From Sclerurus mexicanus (taxonomy: Eukaryota; Chordata; Aves; Passeriformes; Furnariidae): a stretch of DNA of 64,000 nucleotides. The notes below the pieces were generated by a model. The model had not been told where the DNA came from. It saw nothing but the letters and a program-made list of their open reading frames with translations, and did not search any database. Shown in pieces: positions 28,817-43,397 of the stretch. Made by a program: the position numbers and the translations under genes. The stretch covers positions 186,001-250,000 of the forward strand of contig VWZF01005175.1 in assembly GCA_013396755.1 (NCBI GenBank). Reading direction: 5' to 3'. Each line of letters opens with the position of its first letter. Positions within the stretch are counted from its first letter, which is position 1.

Positions 28817-29376
28817 AAATGAAGTCTAATTGTGTTTCTCTCAGCTACACAGTCAAAAAGAAAGAATGAATAAAAACATAAAGTCTAACTTCTCTGTCCA
28901 AACTGAGCAAAATGCAGAAAGAAAACAAACTCTACATAAAGGGTGAAAAGTCTGATACCCGTATTGAGAAGATTTTAAAAAATCCTCACTCTTAAAAATT
29001 CTGTTCCCTTTTTCCCCTCCCGCTGATCAAAACCGGAATGTTCCTCATACTCCAGCAGGTTCTACTGTTCTGCCTGCCTCGCATTTCTGTGTGACAAGAA
29101 TGCTTTCTTGGAAGCTGCAGACCAGGCAGGGGTCAGGGAGAGGGTGACTGCAGACGAGGAGGAAGTGTAAGAGGCCATCAGACTCTCCACCAGCACTGCC
29201 TGCTGGAGCGAGTGCTTGCTTGCACTCCACGTAACGCTGTCCTGCTCGCACAGTACCTTCACTGAGAGCGCAATTGTGTCAGCCCTGCCTGAGGGCCACG
29301 GCGTGGTCACTTATACAAACACACATTTCAATTCACTTTTGTGACATTCGCTGTAGCGGGAGCTTTCTACCATTCA

Positions 29377-31362
<1,986 letters not shown>

Positions 31363-33864
31363 TCAAAGATTAAATAGCAAAGTGAGTGGAGAAGTATAAG
31401 GACAAGAAAAAATATGAAACCAAATAAAAACTGAGTAAGAATATGTCCTTATTTTCTCCTGTCAAGAAATGTTGTTGCTAAATTCTCAACACTGAAATAT
31501 GTTACAGAATTTTCTCTTGGTTGTGTAAAATAGGGAAAGACAAGGGTTGGGATGTAGTACTGTTAGCTGCACTGTGAAGACTCCTATAGAAAATTATAAA
31601 AGTCAGGACCCTATAAATACAGAAAGTGTTAAGCAACACCACAGAAATAACCACTGCCTCGAACAGAAAGGAAGAAATGTTTGAGAATAAGCAAAGAAAA
31701 GACCAAATGTAACTGCCTTCTCTTCCTCATCAATGCCGTGCATTTTCCTGTTGAGATTTTCCCAGGCATGAGAAGGGTGACTCGGTCTGCGAGACAGAAA
31801 TAAAAATTTGCAAAGGGAAGCCCATGTAGCAGGCAGGCAGGAAAAGAGTAAAATGGTAATGATAGTGGCCAGAGGCTGAGGCCTTCCCTTTCGATCACGT
31901 CAGCAAAACAGCGTTTCCAAACAGGCTGGTGGCTTTTATTCACAAGCAGTCCATATGCACCGGGCATTAAGTCTGGAAGCAGAGTCTGAAAATTCTTGTC
32001 TTTTTAGTTCTTTTTCCACAAAGGGAATCAGATGGAAAATAACGCACAACATTCTGTCCTTACTTCCTACCACGAATTTTCTCAAACGCACAGCCTGTCC
32101 AGTTTCCCAACCTCTAACTTTAGTTACGACACAACACCTTAAAGGCAGGATACAGTCCTACCCTCTCCTCATCTCCCCCACAGCAGCTGCCCTTCAGTGG
32201 ATCATACTGGTTCATGCTCTGAAAGAAGATTCCAACTTATCTGGCATAGCTAAAGGGGTAGCAATGACCGTAAAACTGAAATCCATGGGGTAACAGACAG
32301 TCAAACTACAACACTGGGACGCTACAGCTATCAAAACAGACATAGAAAAGAACATCTTAAATATTAAGGATACGCTGAATTGGCTGAATTTTCTTGGGAG
32401 TTTGATACAGAAAAATAATAAAATAGAAAAAAACCCAAGCAAACTATTTTGTGAGAAAGATTCAATTATAAATCGCATCCTTGTACTTTTGGAAGCTTTT
32501 GGTTTACAGATAGAAAAACAGAGTCCTAGAGAAGGAAAATGACAGAATTAACCCAATCTAAGCACCCCTATAAGAAGGATCCAAGAGTCTTATACTAGTT
32601 ATACGGATAAAACAGAACAAAAAATATCCTTGAACAGTACAGATATTCAAGCGGCCATACTCTCAAACACTGCCACTTAACGTTTACCATGTGTTAAAGC
32701 AACATGCCAGTATCAGAACACATAGACACAGCTGCCATGTAAACCTCCAAGTATTTTATTAGTAAGCAAACTGGTTAAGTGCTCGGTTGTGGGAAGCTGG
32801 AACTCTGGCTTATGCAAAACCAAACAATTTCAATTCAGTAGCTGATAACACAGTCTCTCTTATTTGAAGCATAGCACGTTTGTTTGAGTATCTGCCACCC
32901 TCTACTCAGAAACAGAAAAGCCATAAAAATCCAACTCCATGACAGTGTTTCTACATGGGGGAAATGACAGAAGTGGTCTTGGAATGATGTAGACAAAACT
33001 AAAACCACTTCACAGAGGGAGATTATGTTAGGATACCTGCTGAGGTCTTAAATTATCAATCACATTCTTAAATACTTAAAATTCTTAAACTGACCCTAGA
33101 CCCTGATGATTTCTATAATATAGAAGAAAAAGGCATTGCAATGGTGAAGAGACACTTTGCTGACAATGAAAAAGTTGGTGAAACATGGAATTCTTTCTGT
33201 GTGCACACATAGCAAGTCTATATCTATGCCTTTTATTTTCAACTAATGCCATATTTCAAAGCTATTCAAAACTGGTTTTAAATATAAAGTGCATTTTGAA
33301 ATTTATTTTTTGCCCTTGAGCACAGCGACACTTTGAAAATATCATTAGCTACAATACTAAACAGGCTTCAAAGGTAGTACAAGATGCAAGAGAGTTCCAT
33401 AAACAATGATCCTGCAGCTCAGGGAGTTCTTCAATGAAATTCAAGTCCATTCTCCAGCGTCAGAAGAAAAATGACCTTCACAAAATGTCACTGCTAGCAG
33501 GCAATGTGATTATTAAAAATGTATAGACTAAGCAACAAAATCTGAAAGGGCAGAAAGTCCAAAAAGCAGCACAGTCCTCAACAGAAGTTTCTAAAAATAC
33601 TTGTTTCAAAATATATATGCTTATATTTATTACTGCAGGCAGACCTCTGCAAACAGGGGAATGTTTCCGGTTTGCACATCTGCAGCCCGACTGGATGGAT
33701 GTTAAAAACACTGCTGCTGCTAAGGAAACCACTTTCACTGTGACATCTGCTCTAGAAATCAGCCACTGGGTAGCCCACTTTTGGGATGCCCTCAAATAAC
33801 ACAGCTTAAAATGTGCAGTGTACAGGAACTGAAATAACCATCACGCTGGGAAGCATGCTCTTAA

Positions 33865-33879
33865 TTATATATATATATA
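33865..33879. repeat. Short (TA)n microsatellite
   Basis: TTATATATATATATA, about seven TA units. Confidence 0.9.
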
Positions 33880-34459
33880 AATGAAACGAACAGTGCTGCA
33901 ATGATTTGCAGATAACTTAGAGTCTTTCTGTTACAATTCTTTGTTTCACCTAGCAATGCACCGAAGTGCTGGTAGCCAGGTTTTCTAATACTTCTTTCAG
34001 TACTTTTCCTTTGAAAGAAGGGTGGAAGAGAGATGTCAAACCTAGATTTTCATCTGTGTTCAGCTCAGGAATTAACTGGTGCCAGCATGTGCCTGCATGG
34101 AGACTATCGGCACCGTCACATTTTACCAGTCCTCTAGCAAGGCTGAGTTAAGGCTGTTCAACCTTGTTTCATGGGCAGTTTTTTTTGTTGGTAGTCTCAC
34201 CATCAGCCAGCTGTTGCCTGCTGTAGGGGGCCACAGTGCTGGCACAGAATGAATCACCCATAAAGGCTGTTGCCCTCGGCTCTCTTACAACAGCGATGAC
34301 GACGCTGCTGGGCAGAGGCAGGAAAAAATTAAGGTATTTCATTCAGAGCTGTCACAGTGATGCCTTAATCAGGACTGAAGCTATACACTGATTCCCAAAC
34401 CTGAGGCTGATGACTCTGTAAAAGGTAGGTGGAAAATATGGGAGTAAAATTGCATAAAA

Positions 34460-34811
34460 TACTAAAATGACAGCAAAGAAATGTCCCCGGTTTCTCATGC
34501 ACAAGGTGGTGGTGCAAAGAAGACAGATGCATACAGAAAGGAAGTGGAAGAGAGGGTTTCTACAGAAGCAGAAGCACTTGCAAGTAAAAGCCAGAGTTCA
34601 AGAGAGGGACAGAAATGCAGAAAGACCAGGCTGGAGGTTACAAAGAAAGGCAAGGTTTGTAGTTTAGATAAGAGAAAGGAAAGTGGGAAGAAGGAAGCTA
34701 AAGTGGAAAGGCAGAACTGTGAAGAAGTCCAGGCAGGACTGTCAGAAGGGCAGAAATGAGAGCAGAGCAAGGGCAAATGAGTGAAGTGAGTGGGATGGAA
34801 AATAGAAGAGG
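34460..34811. repeat. Purine-rich stretch
   Basis: About 350 bp dominated by A and G on the plus strand (GAAGTGGAAGAGAGGG, GAAAGGAAAGTGGGAAGAAG and similar), with two overlapping open frames at 34467-34667 and 34481-34759 rich in Lys, Glu and Ser. Composition rather than coding explains the open frames. It abuts the CR1 tail at 34812. Confidence 0.5.
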
Positions 34812-34871
34812 AGGTTGGAATCAGATGATTTTTAAGTCCCCTTCCAAGCTAAACCATTCTATGATTCTACA
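34812..34871 (+). mobile_element. CR1 LINE 3' tail (about 60 bp)
   Basis: The segment GAGGTTGGAATCAGATGATT, then a TTTTAAGTCCCCTTCCAAG piece and CTAAACCATTCTATGATTCT, is the terminal 60 bp of a CR1 element with its 8-bp-repeat tail. Extreme 5' truncation like this is usual for CR1. Whether the purine-rich sequence to its left belongs to an older part of the same insertion cannot be told. Confidence 0.8.
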
Positions 34872-37800
34872 AAGGACGACTGCACAAGATATCTTGGACA
34901 GACAATACACAAGGGAAAATCTCAGGGGAAGCAAAAAGATAGGACATGACAGAAGTGTCAGGCTGTGGGGGAACCATGGAGAGAGACAATGGGACTGAAA
35001 TAAAACGTTAGTTTCTACTCCAGAGAGAAGCAGGGACAAGCAATTTAATTATTTAGCATTTACTAACGATGTCTATGAGAGCAGTATTTCTCATATTTCA
35101 CTGCTATATGAATAAATCCAATTGATTTTAAAGCACATTTTTGATTGTTTACAAAGTGCCTTTTTACTGGAGTTAGGGCATTATGTTCTCAAACCAACTG
35201 ATATATTTTTAGATATCTTTGACGTAGTTGCAGTTGCTTAACAGATGGCTCGCTGCCAACTGGTTTCACAGAGTTCTTTGCTGCTTCACTGCCTTTCTTT
35301 GCCTCCACATAAATTAAGTTAGGTCAGTTCCTAACCTGTGGAAGCCCTACCATGCAGTTTTTGGAGGATATACCCACTGCAGACTGATTTAATTAAAAGA
35401 CCTTGGATTCTCTTCTTGAAATGTTCAGCAACTCCTTATCTTTGTGTTTTAGGTATTAAGCACAGCAAAGCTTGACCTCAATAGTAAGTAATCATCTGAG
35501 ACACTTCATATACTCTTCAGCAGTTTTTGGACAGTAATACAGTTTCATTTTTTTAACTAAAATGCAAATGTGAGACCCAGAAGTCATATTAAATTCAATT
35601 AAATTAGGATGACCGGGACTGCCTCTGTGGAAAATATTATTTCTGTTGAAAAAGTAAAGATCCATGACTCTGCATAGCATATCGTACAGCTATATATGTA
35701 AATTAATGGACAAATTTGCAGATAATTTATGTTTAACAGACTATACAATTAGCATCAATAACATTTGATTACCTATTTGGGCTTTTCAGTGAAAGCTGAA
35801 ATCTTGGAGGGGCCTAACAAATGAAATACTTGTATACCCTCTGCAACAGAGCTCACAGACCACAGTCAAACCTCAGAAGAGAAGAGAAAGAACTAGAGAG
35901 ACAGATAAGTCAAATATGCAACAAAAAGGTCAGTCATGTCTGTCAACCAGTTGTGTAAGAAGTGTATACTCTAGGAATAAACATTGTATCTCTCAGCCTG
36001 GAGATGAGATGCCTTCTTCAAGCTCATTCAGAATACCTCTGCTGGAGACAACACATGTGCTGGTAATTTTTATTCACAAGTCACCTATTTCAGCTTATTG
36101 CCTACTCCCCTACTCTTATTTAGCAGGGGAGAAAATAAAGCTTACATGAAGTTAGACTGATCACAGCTTCTCGCCTAAAACCCACTATTTCTTCTCCACG
36201 TACAATAAGAAATACAGGTTTCAGCAGTTCGTTTCTTTCAGTACACTGAAAAGCTTTAGGATAAGGATCAGTTTTGAGTCAACTCATTCTCACCATCTTG
36301 CTGCCTTTCCTTGAATTCTTCCTCTCCCCTACCGCCAATAACCTGTGTGATGATATTCTGCGTCTTTTTTTATGGATGTAAGTCTTGCCAGGGACTGTGC
36401 TCTTGGATGTTCTCCAAAATCAAATTTCCTTGGTTAATGGCTTAGTTAACTTGACAAACTGATAAAACCCATCATGTATGCTACTGCTGCAGAACAACCA
36501 AAATCAAGCAGGTTTGAAAGTCCCTCAACTTGTCATCAAAGTTAACAATATTCTAACAATGTACTGGCCCTAAACAATTCTTTAGGGTGCTGCAGTAGAA
36601 GGTACACCACGCAATGGCTGTCCTTTCATATGCATGCAGTTATGATTATCATTGATTTCAGTGTAAAATTAGAGCCATGGAAGTCAAGAGGGCAACATAT
36701 AGCTGCTTCTAGAGAGGCTGTATCCCAGCAGTAAGTGTCTGCTGTCATTCTAGAGCTTTTGACAAATTCACACCCACACCAATGAACCACATGCACCTTA
36801 AAAAGTAATAGCCTGAGAGTTATAATTTCCTCCAACAATAAGTTATCCATTAGTGCTAATGATGTGGGCCTGTAAAAACCCATCAGCAGCTTTATAGTCC
36901 CAGGGTTGAAGAGAATAACTGATGTGAGGCTAAACTGAGCACCAATCACTATGTCTGGGCTCACAGGATGGACTGGTGGTAGCTAGGCAGACACCAGGCC
37001 CGTGCTGACCCTGAAGTGTGTGTTTGTTCCTCCTCACAAAGTGACTATCCAGCTTCTGCCTATTTTCCTGTACAGTAAGAAACTCAGTCTGAAACTGGCA
37101 CGCCTCTATTTTGATGTTCCTGTTGGGTATTTTTGATTTTAAATGCAGTTACGTGTGTTAGACACACATAGACACATACTGACAGCACTCTCAGGCTTTT
37201 ATAGTTGTTTTTTTTTTAAACAGAAAATAAGACAAAACATGTCTGATCATATTAGGGTGGCTTACTCTATCACTTTTCCCTCTTCTCAACTGTGAGTTGA
37301 TAAATATTCCTCCAATAACTGACCTGGTTCCATTTTCTTTTTCCTTTTCTTCTCCCAACTCAAATCTACACACAGCCAAAGGTGAAGGAAACCCTGATCG
37401 ATGTAGCCAACTAAAAATGAACTCTACAAGCTGGTGAATCTGCACACACCAATAATGCACTGACAGTAATTCCGCAGCACAAGAATGCTGCCTGCACTCT
37501 CAGCATATCTGCGGTGATTCTGCTGCCACCAAGAACCTAAACATCACACAACGACCCTACAAAATTTAGCTAGGCAAGGAACAAAAATGTGACAGCAATA
37601 ACTAGTTACATTAAATACAGACTCTATTTCTCCCCATATCCATGATTCTTCCTGCAAACTGCCTCCTCTGAATTCCCTCACTCCCTTCACTGGGACCCAT
37701 CATACCATTTATTGTAGCCTAATGCCCATGGCATGAGACGCAGGTGCCAGGAGTTAATTCAATATCCGCCTTCTTTATAAACCGGTATCAGCAAACGATT

Positions 37801-37943
37801 TTATCAGTACAATTCCACCATGTATATGACCAGAAGTACCTTGGACAATACTCAATGACTTCCACATGAGCAAGCCATGAATATATTTAATTCTCAAGAG
37901 TTGGACTCTGTTGATACTTATTTTTGTAAACAAATAATTGTAT

Positions 37944-37972
37944 ATTATTATTATTACTATAATAATAATAAT
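37944..37972. repeat. AT-only inverted repeat (ATT)n / (AAT)n
   Basis: Twelve bases ATTATTATTATT (37944-37955), a 5-base loop ACTAT, then the exact reverse complement AATAATAATAAT (37961-37972). A trinucleotide repeat that switches strand and can fold into a hairpin. Confidence 0.9.
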
Positions 37973-40900
37973 CCTATATTATTAGCATTATGAACAAATA
38001 AAGAGTATATTAGTTAATAAAAATCTCATTCTTTATTGTAACTTTCCTTAAAAGACCTTGTTTTCTTCAACTGAAATCACACTAATTAAAATATTTATGT
38101 AATACCACTCAGTTTCTTTTTTAGTTACAGCTTGCAAAACATTTGGGGTAAGATGCTTGACATTTTATACACAATAGAGAAGATGAAATTTTAAATTAAT
38201 ATACAGAAAAAACAAAATTGTGGAATTTGTAATTTCTTCCTCCACTTCGGCATATTTATATCTAAGCTTTGAGATAAACCTGCTTGTATGTGATTTATAT
38301 AAACTCCATACACCAGTGATTTGTCTGCCCCATTTGTGTAATCGAAAGGTTAATGAAATTGATGTATTTGGGCGACAAACCACGTGCATTTTTAAAATAC
38401 CACTTCCAATACGTATTCAGTGTTAACAATATTTTTTTATTCCTGACTGCTAAATGAAGTTTTAAGACCATAAAAGTGTGTAAAATATTTACCATAGAAC
38501 CTGATCTTCATTTTATGATACTGCCTTACCCCCTACATTGCCACAACCCCACTAGAACAATCATTTTTACTAACTGTTAGGCAAGCAAAGAGGACACTCC
38601 ATGCTTTGCTGCACTCTAAGGAATGAATGCATTTAGGCTCTGTGAAGTGGCACACAGTGGCCCACCAGATGCAGTATGGTACAGCTGCCTAATGGGGTGT
38701 GTTAAGCCCGAGCCAAAAGGCAGAGTATCTGCAATGGTGGAGAGGTTGGGAGGACTGGCTTGTTAGAACAACAGCTGGAAACAAGCTTTGCACTTTGTAC
38801 AAAGAAGGGTCAGGTGCCCACTGCCTTCTTCAGCTCTCTTTTTCATGTACAAACTGCTGTACTTTCGACTTCCACTCCACTTCGTGCAAGAACAAATCCC
38901 TTTCTGTTCAGAAGTAGTACAGCTGAAAATCTCCCAGTAAAGACAGTAACACCATTCTGCTATTATAAAAACACTGTTAAAATTTTATCTATTAATAATT
39001 ACCATTCTTTTAAGTTTTCCCTCAGTTATTTCAAACTGCTTTATATTTAATATCAAATGTAAAAATCTAGGAAATCTAGCCCAACTTTCACATAATCCTC
39101 TAACATTTGAAGACAAGGAACAAAACCCAGAAAGTGAAAAAATTTGTTCTCTGCAAATCACAGTCATGCAACAGAAATGAGAGGAGTAAGTATGGGTATC
39201 TACACTATGTCAGGAAGAATTCTACACTGAACTGACAATGTAATGACCTTTAACTAATGGTATAACAACTAGGGAATACTGTCTCATATAAAAGTAACCT
39301 GGACGGTGCTTCTCATTGTGTGTACTGTCTTCTAGACCACATATCTATACCAAAGTGGAGTCAGGGTAAAGTTAGCTTCATTTCAAAACTAGTGCCCAAC
39401 TTAGATTCTTCTACAGAGGGGAGTATACTAAGCAATGAAGTGTAGAACTACAAAAGAGAAGCGAAATTGTAACTTTTGCTTTGTTGTGATATTAGGAAAA
39501 CATCCACTATTCCGTACAGATCCTTACCAGTACACACAGAGTGAGACCACCAAGTAGAAGCGTACACTGCTTTCTTTTAAGAACTTGTATGGTCTCTTGG
39601 CCAGTGGAAGAACCAAAAGTTTTTACTTGTGATGTCACTTCTATAAATAAATAACTTTGCAACACTTCAGCTTTAGCACATTTGTTGAAATTGAGATGTG
39701 GAACACCTTTCTTTTGGGGATATTGTCTAATGTTTTCTAACAATGGCTACCTTCTGCCAAGAACAAATAGGGCATAAAAAATTTTGCATTTCTAAGTCTT
39801 CAGTCAGTGTCTGCCATAGGTAAAGTATCTCCTCCAAACAATTTTAGATCTCAAATCATCAATGTTGAAGATTTAATGAAAAACAATGCTTCCTAAAATA
39901 CACCATCAACATTACAAAGGATGGATTAATGAGTAATATTTTTTCAAGAATACACCACGGCAACACAGGAATTACAAAAAGTACTTTACTTTCTGTTAAG
40001 ATTGTCTTACACAGCATCTTTAATCCCCAAGTAAATGATAAAGCACCTCTAATAACAGCAGCTTTAAAGTACTTCTGCCATAACATAAAAATTCTTAGAA
40101 AGGATTCTTTTGTGACATCCACTGATGCAATTCATGTGTTCAGAGTCTGAACGGTTGTGAATTTTGGCACACGCAAATGATGCTTTAAGTGGAACTGAAC
40201 AACTGAACAGATTTTGAATGACCTACTGTGCATTCCATCAAACTACTTCTTACACAGATTTATTTAACTTCTGGCACAAATCACACTTTTTGCCTCTAAG
40301 ATTCTCATGGAAACAACTGAATGAAAATGTTTCTCAAAGAGAAGATGGGAAGTACTGTGTTGGGAGTGCTGCAGCACAGAGCACTTAAACAGAAGACAGC
40401 AGAATTCCTAATGTATGCTGAGTGAGGAATATGAAATACACTGAGTTTACCTTTTCCTCTGGAATTTCATTTTACCACTAAATTAACGGTTTACAATACT
40501 TTACTGTAATAGTTAATAATATAAAAAACCCAATCCCAGTATAGAATATATTCCCTCTATTACATTGTTTCAAAGATGTTTACTATACACATTTCCAAAA
40601 TACCAGTTTCTTCCAGTTTCAGATGTTAAACTATCTTTCATGCACTAGGTAAAACCAATTTATTTAGTGACACTACTCAGCTGTGACAGAGCAATGCTTT
40701 CACATTAATACAACTTTGTATTATATACACACATTCTGCCAGTTTAATTCCCAAATGCAAAGCTCTTTATTTTGAAACTCTGAAGTTCTTATAATGTACA
40801 CACTTTTCCATTAACAGAGATATAGCAACACAGGTATAAAAGCACCTCCCCTTGCACACACTTCTGTACTTGAAGCAGCAGACCATGTTGTGCAGAAAAA

Positions 40901-41913
40901 TCTTTTTGCTTTCTAATAAACCTCACCCTGTGTCCAAACTTTTTCAGCAAACTGATTTTTATACTAGCAGTGTGTAAGTGGATCACTAAGAAAAAGGGGG
41001 GAGCTTAACAACTGGTAAGGCAAAAGAGATTTTGACAAGCACAGTAAGGAAGTTTATTCTTGCTCTATGTACTCAAAATGTAGACAGGATTGGACTCTTG
41101 CTAAGCATTTCACTACCACAGCAATGTGTTGGCACTAAGTGCACAGCAACTACAAACATCCTACTTCTAAGCAGACTAACATAAGGAAAAAAATCAGGCA
41201 GCTGTATTTCTATATACGGGTGATGGAAGACAATAATTCAGAATAATGAAGAAATCAGATGCGCCTAAGGTTAGCTGTCCAATACTATGTATCTGACTAA
41301 ATGAATTATATTTAAAAAAATCCTCTTTAAAAAAATCATTAACAAGGAAAAGAAACTGAGACACAAAATATTTCTGAGGAAAATATTAGACTGTCTAAAT
41401 GGAGTAAAAGCGTTAGGTCTTGCTGTTCATGGATTCACCCCGTATACCACTGGAGACATAAGCATGACTTGGTTTCAAAGGAAGAACTGGTCAGCTCGTT
41501 GTAAGAAGTGGCAATACCCCAATCATCTTTCACTCTTGAAAAGGGAGCTGTGGCTCAAAAACTGAGCCAAAATAAACGGTGCAATGTCTAGGTTTCATTC
41601 AGCTTTGAAATCTGCAACATCTGCTACTTGAGTGATGTACGTGATTACCACACTACACAAAATAAAGCTTATTTCTTACTCAGTCTACAAGCAAAAAAGT
41701 TACAAGAAGAAAGTCTAATACAAGTGTACAAGTATTTCCTGAAAGCAAACAGTGAGGGTGGAAAAGATTGATTAGTGTTGCTATGATGTTCTATGACAGC
41801 AGTAAAGACCAATTCAAACAAAAGCTTAGGTGCAGTCTCAGATAAAATTTCTGAACCACTACATAAATCTGACCTCATCAAACTCCCAAATGAAGTGAGA
41901 GAAGCTCCAGCAA

Positions 41914-42288
41914 ATCACAGAATAGTTTGAGATGGAAGGGACCTTTCAAAGGCCATCTAAGTCCAACCCCCCTGCAGTAAGCAAGGACACCTTCAGCTAG
42001 AGCTAGTTGTCCAGAGCCCCATCCAAGCTGGCCTTGAACACTTCCAGGGATGCGGCATCCACAGCTTCTCTGGGCAAACTGTGCCAGTGCCTCACCACCC
42101 TCCCAGTAAGGATTTTCTTCCTAATATCTAAATTGACCCTCCTTCAGTTCAAAACAACTCCCCTTTGCCCTACTGCATCAGATCCTGGTGAAAAGTTTTT
42201 TCCCATCTCTTTTATAGTCCCCCTTTAAGTCCTGAAGGGCTGCAATAAGCCCGCCTGGAGCCCTCTCTTCTCCAGGCTGAATCTAAAA
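41914..42288 (-). mobile_element. CR1 LINE 3' fragment
   Basis: On the plus strand this is the reverse complement of a CR1 3' end. It starts at the tail (ATCACAGAATAGTTTGAG), followed by ATGGAAGGGACCTTTCAAAG, GTCCAACCCCCCTGCAG, AAGCTGGCCTTGAACACTTC, TTCTTCCTAATATCTAAATT, and ends around CTTCTCCAGGCTGAATCTAA. About 375 bp, noncoding 3' portion of ORF2 plus 3'UTR. Same orientation as GPHN. Confidence 0.93.
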
Positions 42289-43383
42289 CCTGTGTGGGCA
42301 GAACAGCAGCAAAATGTATGGGGGGAACCGCTCTGCAAGAATCACTGACACACTGCTTTGTGCACCCATCTGTAGGAATGAGGTCTAAAGCCAGGAGATA
42401 CGTGGGAAAGGAACCAATGTGGGCAGGATGGCCTGCTGATGGGGGTGTGATATCCCTCACTTACACACACAGTGCCTGCCCCCCACCATTTATGATGGCA
42501 GCAACAGGATATTTGATTACAATCTCATTTCCACTTCTCCCGAAAGTATACATTTTGCATTTGAAATCCTCTTTGGCACAGGATGAGAATACAACTCCAT
42601 TTTTCAGACAAGTCAACAGGCTCAGTCCTCTCTCCTCCCCAAAGCTGAGATGCCTCTTTGTAAGATTTGCGCCTTTGAGTGCATCAGACCAAACCCAGGA
42701 AGACCTGTACGTGGCACTATACATTTATATTTTGTAGATCTAGTGCATTTATCGCAGTCTATCTAGATTAACAAGAATCTATAATGTGTTGCTTCCATGA
42801 ACTACACTACTTGTGAAAGTCCTTATTGAATGCAACCAGACTCACAGTGCCAAATTGGTGGCAGTCAGAAAGTAAGTTGGCCCTCTGATCTCTGGGGAAC
42901 AGCTGGGAAGCAAGGGAATTTATTCTTCGCCAAATGTCTATACTCTTTATGCAACATCATGTCCTCTTTTTTACAACAAAAGATATCTACCCACTAAGTA
43001 AAGAGGTAACAGTGGAGAGACACTCGAACATACTCAGTATCAACATTCATTCAGCAGACTGTTACATGAGTTGTAACATCAAAAACCTTTGTCGATGATG
43101 ACGATGCATGAACCAAAACGCATACACGTTCTTTAGCACAACATGTATCATCTAAGGCATTCTTGTCTAAAATTAACCAAACCGATTTTTCAGGTTGAAT
43201 CCAGAAGCAACATACAAACATAAGAACATCCGAAGCTGATTCTAAGTTGATATGACTGTCAGACACCTTATTCTTAAAAGAATGGCAAACTTCAACTGAA
43301 ACTGACAGCAGTAATTAAGTGGATCAGGGCAGTGAAACACCTTCTGGAAATCCCATGGATAGGAAAATAATTATATACCTGTC

Positions 43384-43397
43384 TTTTTTTTTTTTTT
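43384..43397. repeat. Poly-T run (14 nt)
   Basis: Fourteen consecutive T on the plus strand; no associated retrotransposed sequence recognised. Confidence 0.95.

Noticed and set aside
42294..42737. 147-codon open frame, the longest in the window
   Set aside because: Starts at the edge of a CR1 fragment, no recognised domain, and an equally open frame runs on the opposite strand; no splice or codon evidence for a gene.
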